A DNA stretch of 62,000 bases from Lingula anatina. Its lineage: Eukaryota > Brachiopoda > Lingulata > Lingulida > Lingulidae. How positions within the stretch are numbered: the first letter of the stretch is position 1; the number at the start of each line of letters is the position of its first letter. Shown in pieces: positions 1 to 13,346 of the stretch. The position numbers and the translations under genes are program-made. Below the pieces are notes generated by a model, which ran no database searches, was not told the origin of the DNA, and worked only from the letters and a program-made list of their open reading frames with translations. The stretch lies in the NCBI RefSeq assembly GCF_001039355.2, contig NW_019774058.1, forward strand, positions 41,817 to 103,816, written 5' to 3'.

Positions 1-38
<38 letters not shown>

Positions 39-52
39 GGGTGGGGGGGGGG
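1..52. repeat. (TG)n microsatellite followed by a G-rich run
   Basis: The window opens inside an 18-unit TG dinucleotide repeat that passes directly into a run of G interrupted by one T. It is simple sequence with no coding content, and the true left end of the repeat lies outside the window. Confidence 0.98.
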
Positions 53-900
53 AAGTAGGTGTATTTATCTACCTGTGGTTGGGAGCCTGGGTATTGTTCA
101 ATTCATTTTGTGAATGATTACAGTGGCCAATATATAACCACTTGAGCATTTTTAATATACTTTTGAGGACATTTTTACATACTTTTGAGGTCACCTTTCT
201 TAGATCAGATATATCATATATGTCTCTTACTTTCTTTCAGTCATTGTCTAGATGACTATCTCAGGTGGTACAAAAATTCTACCCTGAAGATTAAGTGCAA
301 TTTCAAGCAATTTAATAATTATCTTAGTCGCATCAAACCAACATATATGCATGCGTACAGACTAGTTCCAGTGTAAAGTTTATATATTTGTGTATATTTA
401 TATTTTGGTGACATTCAAGTTTGTGGCTAGAGTTGTAAAGAAAGGAATAACTCGGAATAACATCAAAAGGTAAACACAGCATATTGTTATCAAGATAATT
501 CCCAAATAGAAAAGGAAAGATTGAAGTGTGTCTTTATCATGGAGTGATCGAAGCATCCAATAATTATTTAAAACGTTAATGTCTCAATAATTTACTCATT
601 TGTTTTATTTTAGGAGCATATGATATCGTACATGGAGGCGTGTTGTGAAATTAACTGTCAGAAAAATTGCAGTTTTAATTTCTTTAAAACAAAACTGGCT
701 CTGAGAGGTGAAATTTCATGCCCCATTATATTAGTTTGTAAACGTTTGTACCGTCAAGTGATGAATACAGGGTTCATATTGATAGTACCGTACTGATGTC
801 ACTTGAAGTTGTTGCACTGAAATATATATGGGATTTTGCCCCTATTTCATGGTAGTCGAGAAACCACAGGCTTCAGTTTGGAGGCATACAGAAGTGAAAG
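53..900. other. 5' flank of the ATP13A2 gene, no gene recognised
   Basis: No exon-like segment with family similarity is visible here. The stretch probably holds the promoter and any 5' untranslated exon of the downstream ATPase. A donor-like AAAAG|GTAAAC near 466 is the only splice-like site that stood out, and its use is speculative. Confidence 0.4.
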
Positions 901-2073
901 ATGAGATCATGGAAGGGATTTGGGCAGTCAAAAGGTAACATTTTGATTCTTTTTGGTATCATTTTATGTTAGATATGACAGGACTTTTTTCTCCATCTAT
1001 TTCCTATATTTTAATTGTTAAGTGTGGATTTTAAGGAGGGTCTGTAGACAGTAACAAGATTGATACTACCATTATTCATCTTTTATATAAGACGTGGCAG
1101 GAAACTCCAGTTGAGGGCAATAATTTCCAGTACCAGGAAAACTGTCTCATTCTGTAAAAAAATTTATAATCATGTAACAATATTAAATAGCGCAGGATAC
1201 TGGCATATGAATGGATGCATTTTTCTTCCAGATCACATGTACCGAAAGATAGGTGAGGAGGAGCCAGATGTGACTCAAGTCCTAAACCCAGGGACAGATG
1301 ACCAGTTGGTGAGTATTCTATTACATGACTGTAAGTTAGGAAATCAGTTGGAAATTGGTGTAATTTAAAGTTAATAGTGACAAGATCTAAACTAAATGAA
1401 TAAGTACTAGTTACAACATGAGTTGGCCACTGTATGTGGCATACAAAAGCGTAATTATACCAATGCGCAGCCGAGATATAATTTGTCCTTGTATGTCACA
1501 TACAGACGAGAAGTAGTTGTAACTTACTTATTCCACAGTTGAATCTAACAATAGGTTGAATGCACCAATGCAGAAAATACAGGCAAGCTTGTATGCAAAA
1601 TACAAGTACAATTATCCTATTGTTTAAAGTGGTAAAAAAAATAATAGCATCCTACAGTACAAGAAACTAAAAGTTGCAGTTATATCTTTAAAACACTGTT
1701 ATGATATCATCATCAACATCAGTGTTTTTCTGTCTTCATATGTTTTTCCGGAAAACATATTATTTCCATGAGGACTATTAACATAGTAACAACCAGTTTT
1801 ACATAATAAAAGTCACTTTAGCCTGATTTGGGCTTATAGAGTATGTTACCTTAAATAATAGCCCTGATGTTTTCAGAATGCTTTAAATAATTCATTTTTG
1901 CACAGGATTGCCATGGCTACAGAAAGACAGTGTGTTGTGTTTCCCTGTACTATGTCTTGTGTGTCCTCACACTTGGGGGTTTCTGGCTGGTTCTATATTG
2001 GAAGCCAGACTGGAAGATTAGGTTCACAAAGACCCCGTGTTCTCTGGCCAGTGCAGATGAGGTTTTGCTCAAG
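901..2073 (+). other. ATP13A2: ATP13A2 exons 1-3: cytosolic N terminus and first hydrophobic hairpin
   Basis: Exon 1 (901-934) ends in phase 1 and joins exon 2 (1232-1308) to read [17 protein letters not shown]. Exon 3 (1906-2073, residues 38-93) carries a strongly hydrophobic stretch around residues 48-68 ending in LVLYWKPDW. That matches the P5B-specific N-terminal membrane hairpin, in which human family members have a similar LLYW-(M/K)PEW phrase. Exons 2 and 3 are secure. Exon 1 rests only on frame, start context and donor. Confidence 0.75.
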
Positions 2074-5000
2074 GTATATGAAAATGTAATGATGACATTT
2101 GATGACTGTCACAGTCACTTGACAAAAACTGACAATCCTCTGCATTCATGATATTCCTTTTGAATCTTCAATATACATTTTAGACAATGTTATGATATTT
2201 TTTTCAGGGAGCAGTAACAAAATACCTTGATAGTAAGGTCATATGACTTCTGATCAGCAGAATTAGTATTTGATCAACATAAAAATAGCGAAACCAAAAA
2301 AGTTCATTTCAATGAACAGTGGAAGCAATACATTTTCATTGTTTATTACCGTATATTCTATATTATCCTCCTTAACCCAGAGAATGATAAATCTCTTAGA
2401 GCACTACCTCAATATACAGAATTACATAAAGTGCTAATCACACTCCTCAATTTATATACACTGACAGACAAGTATCTATCATATTAAATTATATATATAT
2501 ATATCCCTTTCCTATACTATGTAAACAAATGGTAGTATTACAAGTAGTGTAAACAGCCAAACATGTTAACATTACATTAGCATTGTAGCATTATAAGCTG
2601 AGATTGCTGAAAGCTGAAATTATTATTATTATTATTAATGGTAAATGGATATAAACGTGTGTCCATAAACTTTGTGAATTATGGTTCAAAAAGCCTGTTT
2701 CCAATGCAACTATCAGTCTAACATTTAAGCCCATTTGGACTCTTGCTGAATGCAATCAGATTAACAGATTAATGTGCCATTTCTTGCCAACATATTCATA
2801 TAATCAGCTTTTCTGTATTCTACTTAATGCCAGAAAGATGCATGTTAAGCTGATTGCACTCAGCGTGAGTCCATGCAAAGCTGAATAGATCTACGTAGAG
2901 CAGTGGTTTCACTGAAAATGAACCCAAAGTTGATTCCTTACTTCAGGACCAGTCATCACAACTGTTCACTGCAGATGTTTTGTTGATGACTGCAAGAGAA
3001 GGCTACCAGTAAGATTTTCTACATCATGATTGCATTTTCTACATCTTGATTGCATTTTAATTTCACTCATATGTCTCATATACCATAAGTAGTTTTTTTA
3101 GACATATACACATAACTCTAGAACATATTCATGATCTATAAACCCATTTATTTACATATGCCTGTGCTGCATCCATCTGCTAAAAAAATCTTTTCATGGT
3201 CTCTGTAAGTTATTTTTTGCTGTCTTACATTCACTGCTGTAGGTCTTTTGCTGTCAAGCAAGAACTTTCTTCATGTGATGAAAGTACAAGTATTTTGTCA
3301 GTGAACCAGGTAAAAGTTATCATGCTGTTGTGAAACATTAACATAATAAATGTTCATTATTAGCTTTTTTTTACAATTCACAGTAGATGTCAAATTTTTA
3401 GAAATTGACTACGAGTGATATTTTTCATTGAAATGATCATTCTATACAATGAAGCTTGTTTTAAAAATCTCAATCACTAAAATTTCAAATGAAGTCAATT
3501 TCTCCTTACAGGGTTCAGCCCTCCGTTATTTTGTTCATCAGCATGTGAGATACATATGGAACCAAAGCAATGGCAAATTTGAGACACTGTGGTACATAGA
3601 ATCCTTGTGTAAAAAAATATAGTGATGGGAGAAGTATACTCACTTGTAGGTTTTTTTAAAATAGTAAATACTGTCAGTCATTAAATTCAGTTGGGGAATA
3701 GCTGCAAAGCTTATGTTTTCTTTCAATTTATACCCGACATGAAATAAAATTTTATTGTATTGTATTGTCATGTATTGTCGTTGAACGATTTCAGATAGGT
3801 AGTGCATGACGCATTTCTCTACATTTGATGATATACAGGTAGATGATAGTTAATGTATGAAATAACATTCTTTATTCATCCTTTGCAGTGGATTGGATGT
3901 GGGCACAAAATGTTCATCTTTTCATGAAGATTTTAAAGGTCTGAGTGTGACAGAGCAATGGAAGAAGTAAGACTTGATTTCTGTACTACCAGTATAGTGA
4001 TATAGATGCCTTATTCACTACGTACGTACATCACTGTCATATCACCCTGAGTTTCAGAGTTGTGCTGTGCACAAGTATGTTGTGTTACTGCATGGCATTG
4101 TTGAGGTTTGCAACAATTTAGTTTTATAATGTATCCTCAGGGTCTTTAGTATTGGGGGTTTGTCTTTGACACAATTTATCCAAAGGTGATTAAAAGGAAA
4201 GTTTTTAAACATAACCTTGTAATAATACCATAACAACAACAACAAAAACAAGAGGGTAGTTTTGTCCTCAAGGGTTCTATTTTTATTTCTGTCTTTTTAC
4301 TTTTAGATTGGATTTATATGGCCCAAATGAGATTGATGTGGAAGTGAAGTCATACATTGTTTTGCTCTTTGAAGAGGTAAGATTATGTGATTGTACTGAA
4401 ATATTGGCACAGATACTTCTTGTCAGTAGTATTCAGACCTAACAGGATATGATGAGAAATAAAATCAGGAGACTGCTGTGAAATAAATGGTTCATTTTAT
4501 TTTGTACTTCAGATAATCGTGAATGTTGTGCCTGTCCCCCACCTCTTTAAGTTCAATATGATGTTCCTTTTAATTCAAATGACAATTTATTCAAATAATT
4601 GATAAAATCTGGGTTATAGTTTTGGTTGTCGTTGTGTGGATAATTTCAGGTGCTGAATCAGTTTTATATGTTTCACCTGTTAAGTGGGATACTGTGGATA
4701 TGGATGATTTTTTTCTGTCCATTTGACAACTTTGCTGCATTGTTTGTATGTTATACAATCTGACCATAGATGTTTTCATTTACAGACAGCGTTTTCGATG
4801 TTTTTCTAGGTGCTGAATCCCTTTTACATCTTTCAACTGTTCAGTGTGGTACTGTGGATGTGTGATGATTACTATTTCTACTCTGGATGTATTATCCTCA
4901 TCTCTGTGGTATCCATTGTGATGTCACTTTATGAAACAAAAAAGGTATGGTACGATTCACGACACATGTAAACATACTTAAAACTTTGACTTATCATAGA

Positions 5001-7673
5001 TACAGTAATGTGCTCTGCTGGATGACGCATTCAACTTGTTGTTGTTCTTTGATAGGTCTTTTAATTAAAATTACCTTATACCTGTGCATCTGTCATGGCA
5101 CCTGAAATATTGGTGACATTATATGGGACAATCTGTATTCAATCAATCACTTCATATTGAATTGTAGTTTTGAATTTATTCACGACAAATAACTAGCATT
5201 CCAGATCAGTTTTCATGGGAGGTTCACTGTATCAACAAACATTTAGGGGGGAAGAAGAGCAGAATAATTTTGACATATGTACTGTACATAAATGTCAGCA
5301 TGTGTGAATAATGCAGTGTATTTCATGTAGTTACCTCCATTCTGGTGAAAAATCTATGGACATAGTCACTTTACAGCTGTTTGTTACAACCTTATGAACG
5401 CCATAGCTAATTTAGAAAGGGGTGACCCGTGACCAATAAATTTATACCACAAAAATCTCTAATTAGGGGCCATATATATGAGGTTGTAATAGATCATGAT
5501 TGATGTCTGCTGTCTGCTGTCAGGAGCACACGATTCTCCATGTTTTATAATAAAAATGATCTGTTTAATTTTACATGTATAAAATATTACAGCAAAGGAG
5601 AATCCTGCGAGATATGGTTGCTTCACACAAGAGCATGGTTCATGTTAGCAGAGGCAATGGAGGTAAGCATGTACACAAATGTATCAGGCATTCAAACTCA
5701 CTGAGATCTAGTTTGATAGGTCTTAGCTTAGTCATAAAAAGAATATCTAACTGAGTGGTAGTACATAAATTATGTTCCCTTCTGTCTTTTAAGACTTAAA
5801 AGTTATGAAAACAATTTCTTTTCCACCACAACAGTGACCCCCTGAACTCTTATTACTACCCTGCAACACCTAGCCTAACTCATATACCACACCCCAACCC
5901 CTCAGTTCTACCCTGCAACACCTAGCCACATATACCACACCCCAACACCTCAGTACTACCCTGCAACACCTAGCCACATATACCACACCCCAACACCTCA
6001 GTACTACCCTGCAACACCTAGCCACATATACCACACCCCAACCCCTCAGTACTACCCTGCAACACCTAGCCACATATACCACACCCCAACACCTCAGTAC
6101 TACCCTGCAACACCTAGCCACATATACCACACCCCAACCCCTCAGTATTACCCTGCAACACCTAGCCACATATACCACACCCCAACTCCTCAGTACTACC
6201 CTGCAACACCTAGCCACATATACCACACCCCAACTCCATAGTCACCCCCTCCCCCCCCAAAAAAAATTGCTCAGCAAGACAAATAGTCTACTGTATAAAA
6301 AATGGACAAGTACATCCAATGGCTCCCCCCCCCCCCCTTTCCCATTCACTGGAATATATTTGTCATTTTTCTGGACCAATATTAACAAAATTAAGTGGCT
6401 TACAAAACTAGAAAGCTGGCAAATGGTAAATTATAATGGTTTACAGGATATCTTAGTAAACACAGCCTACACATTTCCAAGAATCTCAACATTTTGTCAC
6501 AATAGCAGATAATAAAGCACTTACAATTAATGACATACTTGGGTGGATTAAGACAGCACGAGGCAAGGGCACATGCCAGCATGGATGCACGTGGATCTAA
6601 ACGTGAATTTCATATAACAATATTATTAAAGATGCATTTGAAGTGAAAATTTTGTCATAAAACCCAAGCAAATGCAACCAAATAGTTGTAAATAGCTTTA
6701 CTTACAGAATACTAGAAAACATCATTTCGTATTTCCTACTATTTGGATGGGTATTTTCTGCTTTCTTTCTGTATATAACCTAAGGTTGTTTTCAGCAGCT
6801 CATTGGAATAAAAGGCAGTTTAAGAAGGCAGTTTGATGGCTTGTTCACAATTTGACTTATCTAACTCAAGGGCTGTTTCTGTGAGCAAATAGCCCAAATA
6901 TTTAACATTTTAGATGTTGTGTTATCCACACTATAACTTCAATCAAATATTACTGCTAACTTAACAGAATAAGTATATACACATCTTATTACTTATCTTA
7001 CATTCATAAAGTGCGATAAAAGATTTATTTATTGAGTATCAGCCAAGTTCAGGAACTTTTTGTTTTAACTCTGTGGCCTACTTAAACTTATGCTTCAGAT
7101 TTGCATTGTGAAATGCATATTTGGCATTAAAAGATGAAATATTTTCACTGGTATTGGTTTGTGGAAATCCCATGAATGTTTTCAACAAAGAAAATCAAGA
7201 TCATTGTCATGTTTTTGTGAACAACACTTTGAAAACAAGCTGTAAAATTTGAACAAGACCTTAGCTTGAACTCACCTAAGCACACGTTTGATAGTACTCC
7301 TATTTGTGATGTCCAAATTTTGAGCAAATTTTTGGAAAGTTACAGATTTTTCTAATCTAAGATATCTTTTGTTCTTTTGTTTGCTGTTCTTCTTTTCTTT
7401 TCTTCTTTTTGTTTCTTAGTGTATATAATCTTATCATTGTTGACATATCTATCTCTTCATGTTCTTACTATTATCTATTTTTTATGAATTAATTTGTAAG
7501 TGAATGAGATTTTGAACAATTGTTAAAAATTGAACATTTAAGGTGTTATATGTATGTAGCAGTTTACTTTCAAGCCACGTTAGACATATACTGTAGTTCA
7601 AAATTATTTGTTTTAAATAGTTTTGAAAGGATTCTAAGAATTACAATCCATAAACCCATTAGTGTTCCATAAG

Positions 7674-7720
<47 letters not shown>

Positions 7721-10700
7721 AAAAAAAACATTGGATGGAAATCCCTAAACCAAACTTTTTTTGTTGTTGATTCACTGATATGTAATGGAGAGAGTGACTA
7801 GATGGTTTCACTTGTGATGGTAGAATTTAGAAATTCAGATATTAAAAATGGATTTTTAGATTGTAAATTATGTAAACATACAGCAATTTTATAATTAATT
7901 ATTCAGTATTGGTATTTCTATATAATGGTCTAACAGACATTGCATGCCTTGATTTATATCATAAAATTATGTAGGATTCTTTTGGCCAGACTGATGTACA
8001 GATGAAAAAACAGATGCAAGGACTGATTGCTAAATTACAGAATTTAAGTGTATTTGCTTCCCAAATTTTATATATAAACTGAACCTGTGAACCATCAATG
8101 GAAAAAAATAAAATTTTAAGAAATGGACCATAATAAATTGGTAACCAAGTCTGATAAATTTAATTCCAGTTTTTGAAGACCTGCCAATGACCCAACTAGT
8201 CCCTGGAGATGTGATTGTGATCCCCAAACATGGCTGTACAATGTCATGTGATGCTGTGTTGCTTGTTGGAAACTGCATTGTCAATGAGAGCATGTTAACT
8301 GGTAAGGGACTATATAGCCTTACAGTTTTGGCAGCTGGTAGCGGTACATTGTATCTCATTTCTGTACACAGTGTCAATGTATTTGCCAAGAATCTTCTAC
8401 GCTTTTGATCTCCATGTTGTTCTCAGTTCTTTTACAAATGGTAACAACAATTAATACCAGGCATGTACAGAATTGCCTTGATGTTGCCTTAGTAGGACCT
8501 GTGTTTCATAAAACTATCACTTAGCTGTTCTCTTTCTGTTATTTAATGTAAAGAAACCATTTTAAATGGAAGTTAGTCATCACTTAAGTCTACCCATTTC
8601 ATGTTTCACAAACTAAGAGTAAACCAAAGCTGCTCATTTCCTGTTTTTATAATTTATATATTAAAAAAAAATTATTTTGCCTTATGAAGGTGAGAGTGTC
8701 CCAGTGACCAAGACTCCCCTTCCAAACCAGCCTGACTCAGATGAAGTGTTCTCTCCTGATGATGTCCACAAGAGATACACCCTTTTCTGTGGCACTCAGG
8801 TCATCCAGACCAGATACTATGGGGCAGGAAAAGTGACCGCTGTGGTGGTCAGAACAGGTAAGGGAGTGACCATACCTATTTTCTAGTTGGTGTTCAAAAC
8901 AGGTGAGGTGGTGACCACATCCATTTCCTAGCCATGCAGCTAAAAATTGCCGAGTTCGATAAATATTGAGACGCACAGTAGCCAACAAAATAATACAAAA
9001 ATTAAAAAAGGTATAAGTTGGGAGTGCAGTGGTTGTGGACTGTGTATTGATTAAGCTTCAAAAATTGCCACTGGCTGTCAAGTGAAATATTTTTGTCCTT
9101 CTTTTATCCTCCCTTTAAACATTTTCCAATGGTGTTCCAAAATTATATCTTCTGGTGTATATTTTTAAATTTTGATTTCAGTTATGTAATATTTTTGCTA
9201 TTTTCAAAAATTTTTTTCTGTAGGGTATTCAACCTCAAAAGGTAGACTAGTCCGTGCCATTCTTTACCCCAAACAAATGGATTTCAAGTTTTACACTGAT
9301 GCTATCCGCTTTGTCCAAATCCTCTTTTTGATTGCCTTATGTGGTATGGCTTACAACCTGTACGTGTTCATTAAAAGAGGGGTAAGTTTCTTCACTGACA
9401 AGAAATAGACATACTTATGTACTTTTGCATCATGACCTGAAATTACATACTTATGAATCTTATGTTTTTCCTTGTCTTACATCGTTGTTACATGTTTATG
9501 GGAAGTTTGTCCATTGAATGATAATAATATCAGTTATGAATTTTCATACATATTTATCTTACATATCATTAATTGTTAATATAAATACATATCATTATTC
9601 ATATAAAATTTTGTTTTGTTTTGTTTTTTTTTTTTTTCAATTTTCTTTCAAACCAGGAGTCTGTCAGGAGAATTATATTACGTACTCTAGACATCATTAC
9701 TATAGTTGTGCCCGTGGCTTTACCAGCTGCCATGACAGTGGGCACAATATATGCCCAGAATCGCCTCAAGAAGGAAGGCATATTTTGTATCAGTCCACCA
9801 AGGATTAACATGTGTGGAAAATTAAACAGCATTTGCTTTGACAAGGTAGATCTTTTTTTTTTTATTTGACTTGGAGAATTCAGATGATAAATTTAATTTT
9901 TTTACAGCTTGCTCCATTTTTTGTATGTCCAAAATTGAACTGATCACCCTTCATGAAGTTCAAAATAGCATGAGAATGGATATATGTAATAAAGGCCATG
10001 CACTTACCATGCTTTGTCATTTTTATCATCTTTGATAAAGTTGACATTTTGACAGTAATTTGTGGTCATTTCAGACAGGCACATTAACTGAAGATGGTTT
10101 GGACCTTTATGGGGTAGTTCCTGTACAGGAGGATAGGTAAAAACTAGGATATCAGTGAAATATTTTGAAATCTGAGAAACTAGAAACTTTGGCAGATTTT
10201 TATTTGTTATTTATTTTGCCTGTCTTCAATGGATTTTTAAACTGCACAGCAATTAACAAAACAAGTGTCATAAGTGCCAAACATTCAGAAAATTTAACTT
10301 ACCCCCAAACCCAATACAGAGGTGCATTTTACATGCTGAAGTATCAAAAAATAAAATGAAATGAATACAGAATTGTACTCAATTTTTTTAAAACGTGTAT
10401 AGAACAATTTCCATGGCTGTCTCAATTTTACATTTACATTTAATTTTTACCATGTCTGCACATTATGTAAGGAGCCTAAATGGTAACATATGTTCCAGTA
10501 ATGTATGTTCAGGGCCATGTAATTTAAATTTTATATCACTTTCCAGTATAATTTGTAGTGATGGGGAACATCTGTTACGTAGTATTAGCCATGGCACAAT
10601 GATGTAAGGATGTTTTTATAAATATCTAAACTAACGCAAGGGTCCTTGTGCCATGGCTAATACTAAGTTACATATGCTCCCCAGAAACATTGTCAGAAAG

Positions 10701-13315
10701 ATTCATTTTGCCCAAGTACTTGGTGCAATGGGAAACAGGATTTTCTGTTGCTGACTGAAAAATATATTGTGATTCCATAAAAGTTTGACTTTTCTGATAT
10801 AATATTTGGATCAGTAATGCACAGTAGTTTATTTAATGCTTATTTATCATCAGTAGGGTGTATTTTCCCCTTTTTATAATATTCAGTGACAAGCAAACTA
10901 AAGTCACTAAAAAAAATTAATTGATCTATACAGATGATTAAATTTTCAAAGTGTAAACGTCTCCACAGCTGGACATTTTCCATTTGTAACAGTAACCTAT
11001 GTTCCTTTTTTGGGGTTACAATTGGGAATTATCATTTATTTATTATTATTTATTATTCATGGTTCCAGATGAGAGAAATTTTGATACAAACTTCTTTATG
11101 TGGGACCCTTAAATAATCAAACATAGTTTGTATTCTGTGCACTAAATATTTTTAAGAGCATGTTTGTGACCTCATTTACACCTCTATATTGGGTTTAGGT
11201 GTAAAGTGACATCTCTCTTTATAAGCAATAATACACTGTAACCGATTGATTGAAATAACAATAATTCCAGGTTTTTGCATGTAGTCCAGCATCCCACAGA
11301 CCTGCCCACTGGTCCATTTCTGGCTGCCATGGCAACCTGTCACTCACTCACCATGATAGAAGGAGAACTGAAAGGAGATCCACTTGACTTGAAGATGTTT
11401 GAGTCTACAAACTGGGTAAATGATGTTTATTGTACGACCAGCGTGGCGCGGGCGGTACATATGGTTTTAGTCCTGATCCATCTCATTTGTGAATGTGTTA
11501 ATTTGAACCATGATTTTAGATAAATTATTTCAGGGATGTTACAAAATCTTTGGAGTCAAAACTTTTATTGTGTGTCAGACAAAGAAATATAACATAAATG
11601 TCCATGGTTGATTATTGATGTATCAAATGCTTAAGTTTGGTATCCTTTCTTTTATCTTCATGGTAAATGTTAACCTTTTTTCTTATTTTGCAGCTATTAG
11701 AAGAACCAGGACAAGACACCAGTAGATTTGACATGATGGTGCCTACCATTGTAAAACCCTGCAATAAAGAGATTTATTTCTCTGCTTATGACCAGAAAAT
11801 GGTAAAAAAATTATTTAAGGGTTATATGTATTGATAATTAATTCAATAATTTGATGGTAAAGAAGAGCTCCTGATATGACTCGATTTTCATTGTAAGTTC
11901 TCGTGGCTAAATGCAGCACGTGTTACGTACATTACCTTCATTTTCATTGTCTTGATTTTCAAGATTATTAAAAACCTTCTGTTTCCAGCTGCCATATGAA
12001 ATTGGTATTGTGCGTCAGTTTGTGTTTACCTCAGACCTGCAGCGTATGAGTGTGATCACCAGAACTTTGGGAAGTTCCCACATGGACCTGTATTGCAAAG
12101 GGTCACCAGAGAAAGTAGCGCACCTCTGCAATGTAGAGTCATGTAAGCTTTATTTATTTATTTATTTATTTAAAATCACTGGGTCTGACTTCAGGTTTGC
12201 TGAATTTATTTATTTATTTAGGTACATTTTTATGCTGACCTTGACATAATGATATATTTTGATCATCATCTAAAAAAGATAATTCATTAGATTTTATCTT
12301 TTTCATTTTATTTTCACATCTATTCATTGTCTCAAAAGTCTAATAAAAACTTATGGAAATCAATTAAAATTACTCGCTCTATATAGCATCTCATTATAAA
12401 TATCAGGCCAATAGAATGATTGCCAGGAAGGAAAAACCAGGCAATTGTCTGAAAATGCAAGGAGTTTTCCAATGCCAAATACATCATGCTTTTTTCTAGT
12501 GCCTTGTGATTTCCATTATGTTTTACAACGTTATACTATGAAAGGATTCCGTGTGATAGCGGTTGCCTGGAAGCCACTGGACCCTGCCTTGACCTGGCAT
12601 CGTGCTTCAAGAATACAAAGGTACCTCATTGTTTCTAGAAACAGCTGTGTGGCATGTTAAATAGTTGGTTGAGGAAATTTAAACATTTTTTAAAGATAAT
12701 ACCACATGTTAAATCTGGAGTGATGGAGTTAAACAGCATTCAAACATTTTTCATGAAATATATTCAGTTGGTATGTATTTTATAGAATTTATTGTCAGTA
12801 TCTTGATAATTATATACATAAGCATATGCATATGCATATACTTACAGGGAAACTGTAGAGTGTGAGCTGACATTCCTAGGTCTGATAATTATGCAGAACA
12901 GTTTAAAACCAGAGACTACTCCTGTAATAAGACAACTCAAGGCAGCTAACATAAGGGTTGTGATGGTCACAGGTATTTGAATGCTTCATGCTTTTCTTTT
13001 ATTATCACTTAGCATGAAAATGCAGTTTTAACACAGGAAATTCTCACACATTTTAAATACTTCCCCCCCCAACCACCACCACCACCACCACCACCTTTTT
13101 ATCCTGCAAAGCTTCTTTTATTCCCCAGTATAGAATATAAGCCAGTGGAACCCTTAAAATAAAAGTTTATCGAAAGTGTACCTAATTGTTATTATATGAT
13201 TCATAACTATCTTGTCAGTGCATTTTACACCATATCACCTCACAACTTCCTCCAAAAAATGAACAAATTGAGAGAATTGATTTAGGAGTAGGAGAAAGTA
13301 GCTTCCACACACCCC

Positions 13316-13346
<31 letters not shown>

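Larger units (their letters stand above)
2947..4944 (+). other. ATP13A2: ATP13A2 exons 4-9: N-terminal P5B region and first transport-core membrane pair
   Basis: Exons 4 and 5 encode a weakly conserved linker. Exons 6 and 7 contain the P5B phrase beginning [17 protein letters not shown] and then a CGLDVGT segment comparable to KGLDEGV of human ATP13A3. Exon 8 gives the [10 protein letters not shown] motif before the core membrane domain. Exon 9 (residues 213-257) is [16 protein letters not shown] followed by an aromatic loop and a second hydrophobic helix ending SLYETKK. This is the most conserved membrane pair of P5 ATPases. Confidence 0.9.
5663..8169 (+). other. ATP13A2 intron 10, the longest intron of the gene
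   Basis: About 2.5 kb separate exons 10 and 11. It holds the 48-base minisatellite, a C-rich run near 6326-6337 and a CA microsatellite, and otherwise AT-rich unique sequence with no exon-like segment that I could recognise. Confidence 0.7.
5593..9381 (+). other. ATP13A2: ATP13A2 exons 10-13: actuator domain and TM3-TM4 approach
   Basis: Exons 10-12 encode the actuator domain: [38 protein letters not shown] split across the exon 11/12 junction, and then [10 protein letters not shown]. The TGES loop performs dephosphorylation in P-type ATPases. Exon 13 continues through [17 protein letters not shown] into a membrane helix at about residues 400-420. Splice sites are GTAAGG or GTAAGT and CAG, AAG or TAG. 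Confidence 0.93.

Noticed and set aside
1060-1368. A 102-codon open frame overlapping ATP13A2 exon 2
   Set aside because: The C-terminal part is the true exon 2, but the upstream part is intron ahead of the TTCTTCCAG acceptor at 1231 and has no similarity to P5B N termini.
5870-6226. A 118-codon open frame on the minus strand with a repeating Val-Tyr-Val-Ala-Arg-Cys-Cys pattern
   Set aside because: It is the translation of the 48-base minisatellite. The unit is divisible by three, so the frame stays open by construction; there is no splice or promoter context, and it lies in an ATP13A2 intron.
5862-6240. Regular repeats that might be a CRISPR array
   Set aside because: Units are contiguous with no unique spacers, and the context is an animal intron. 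It is a minisatellite.
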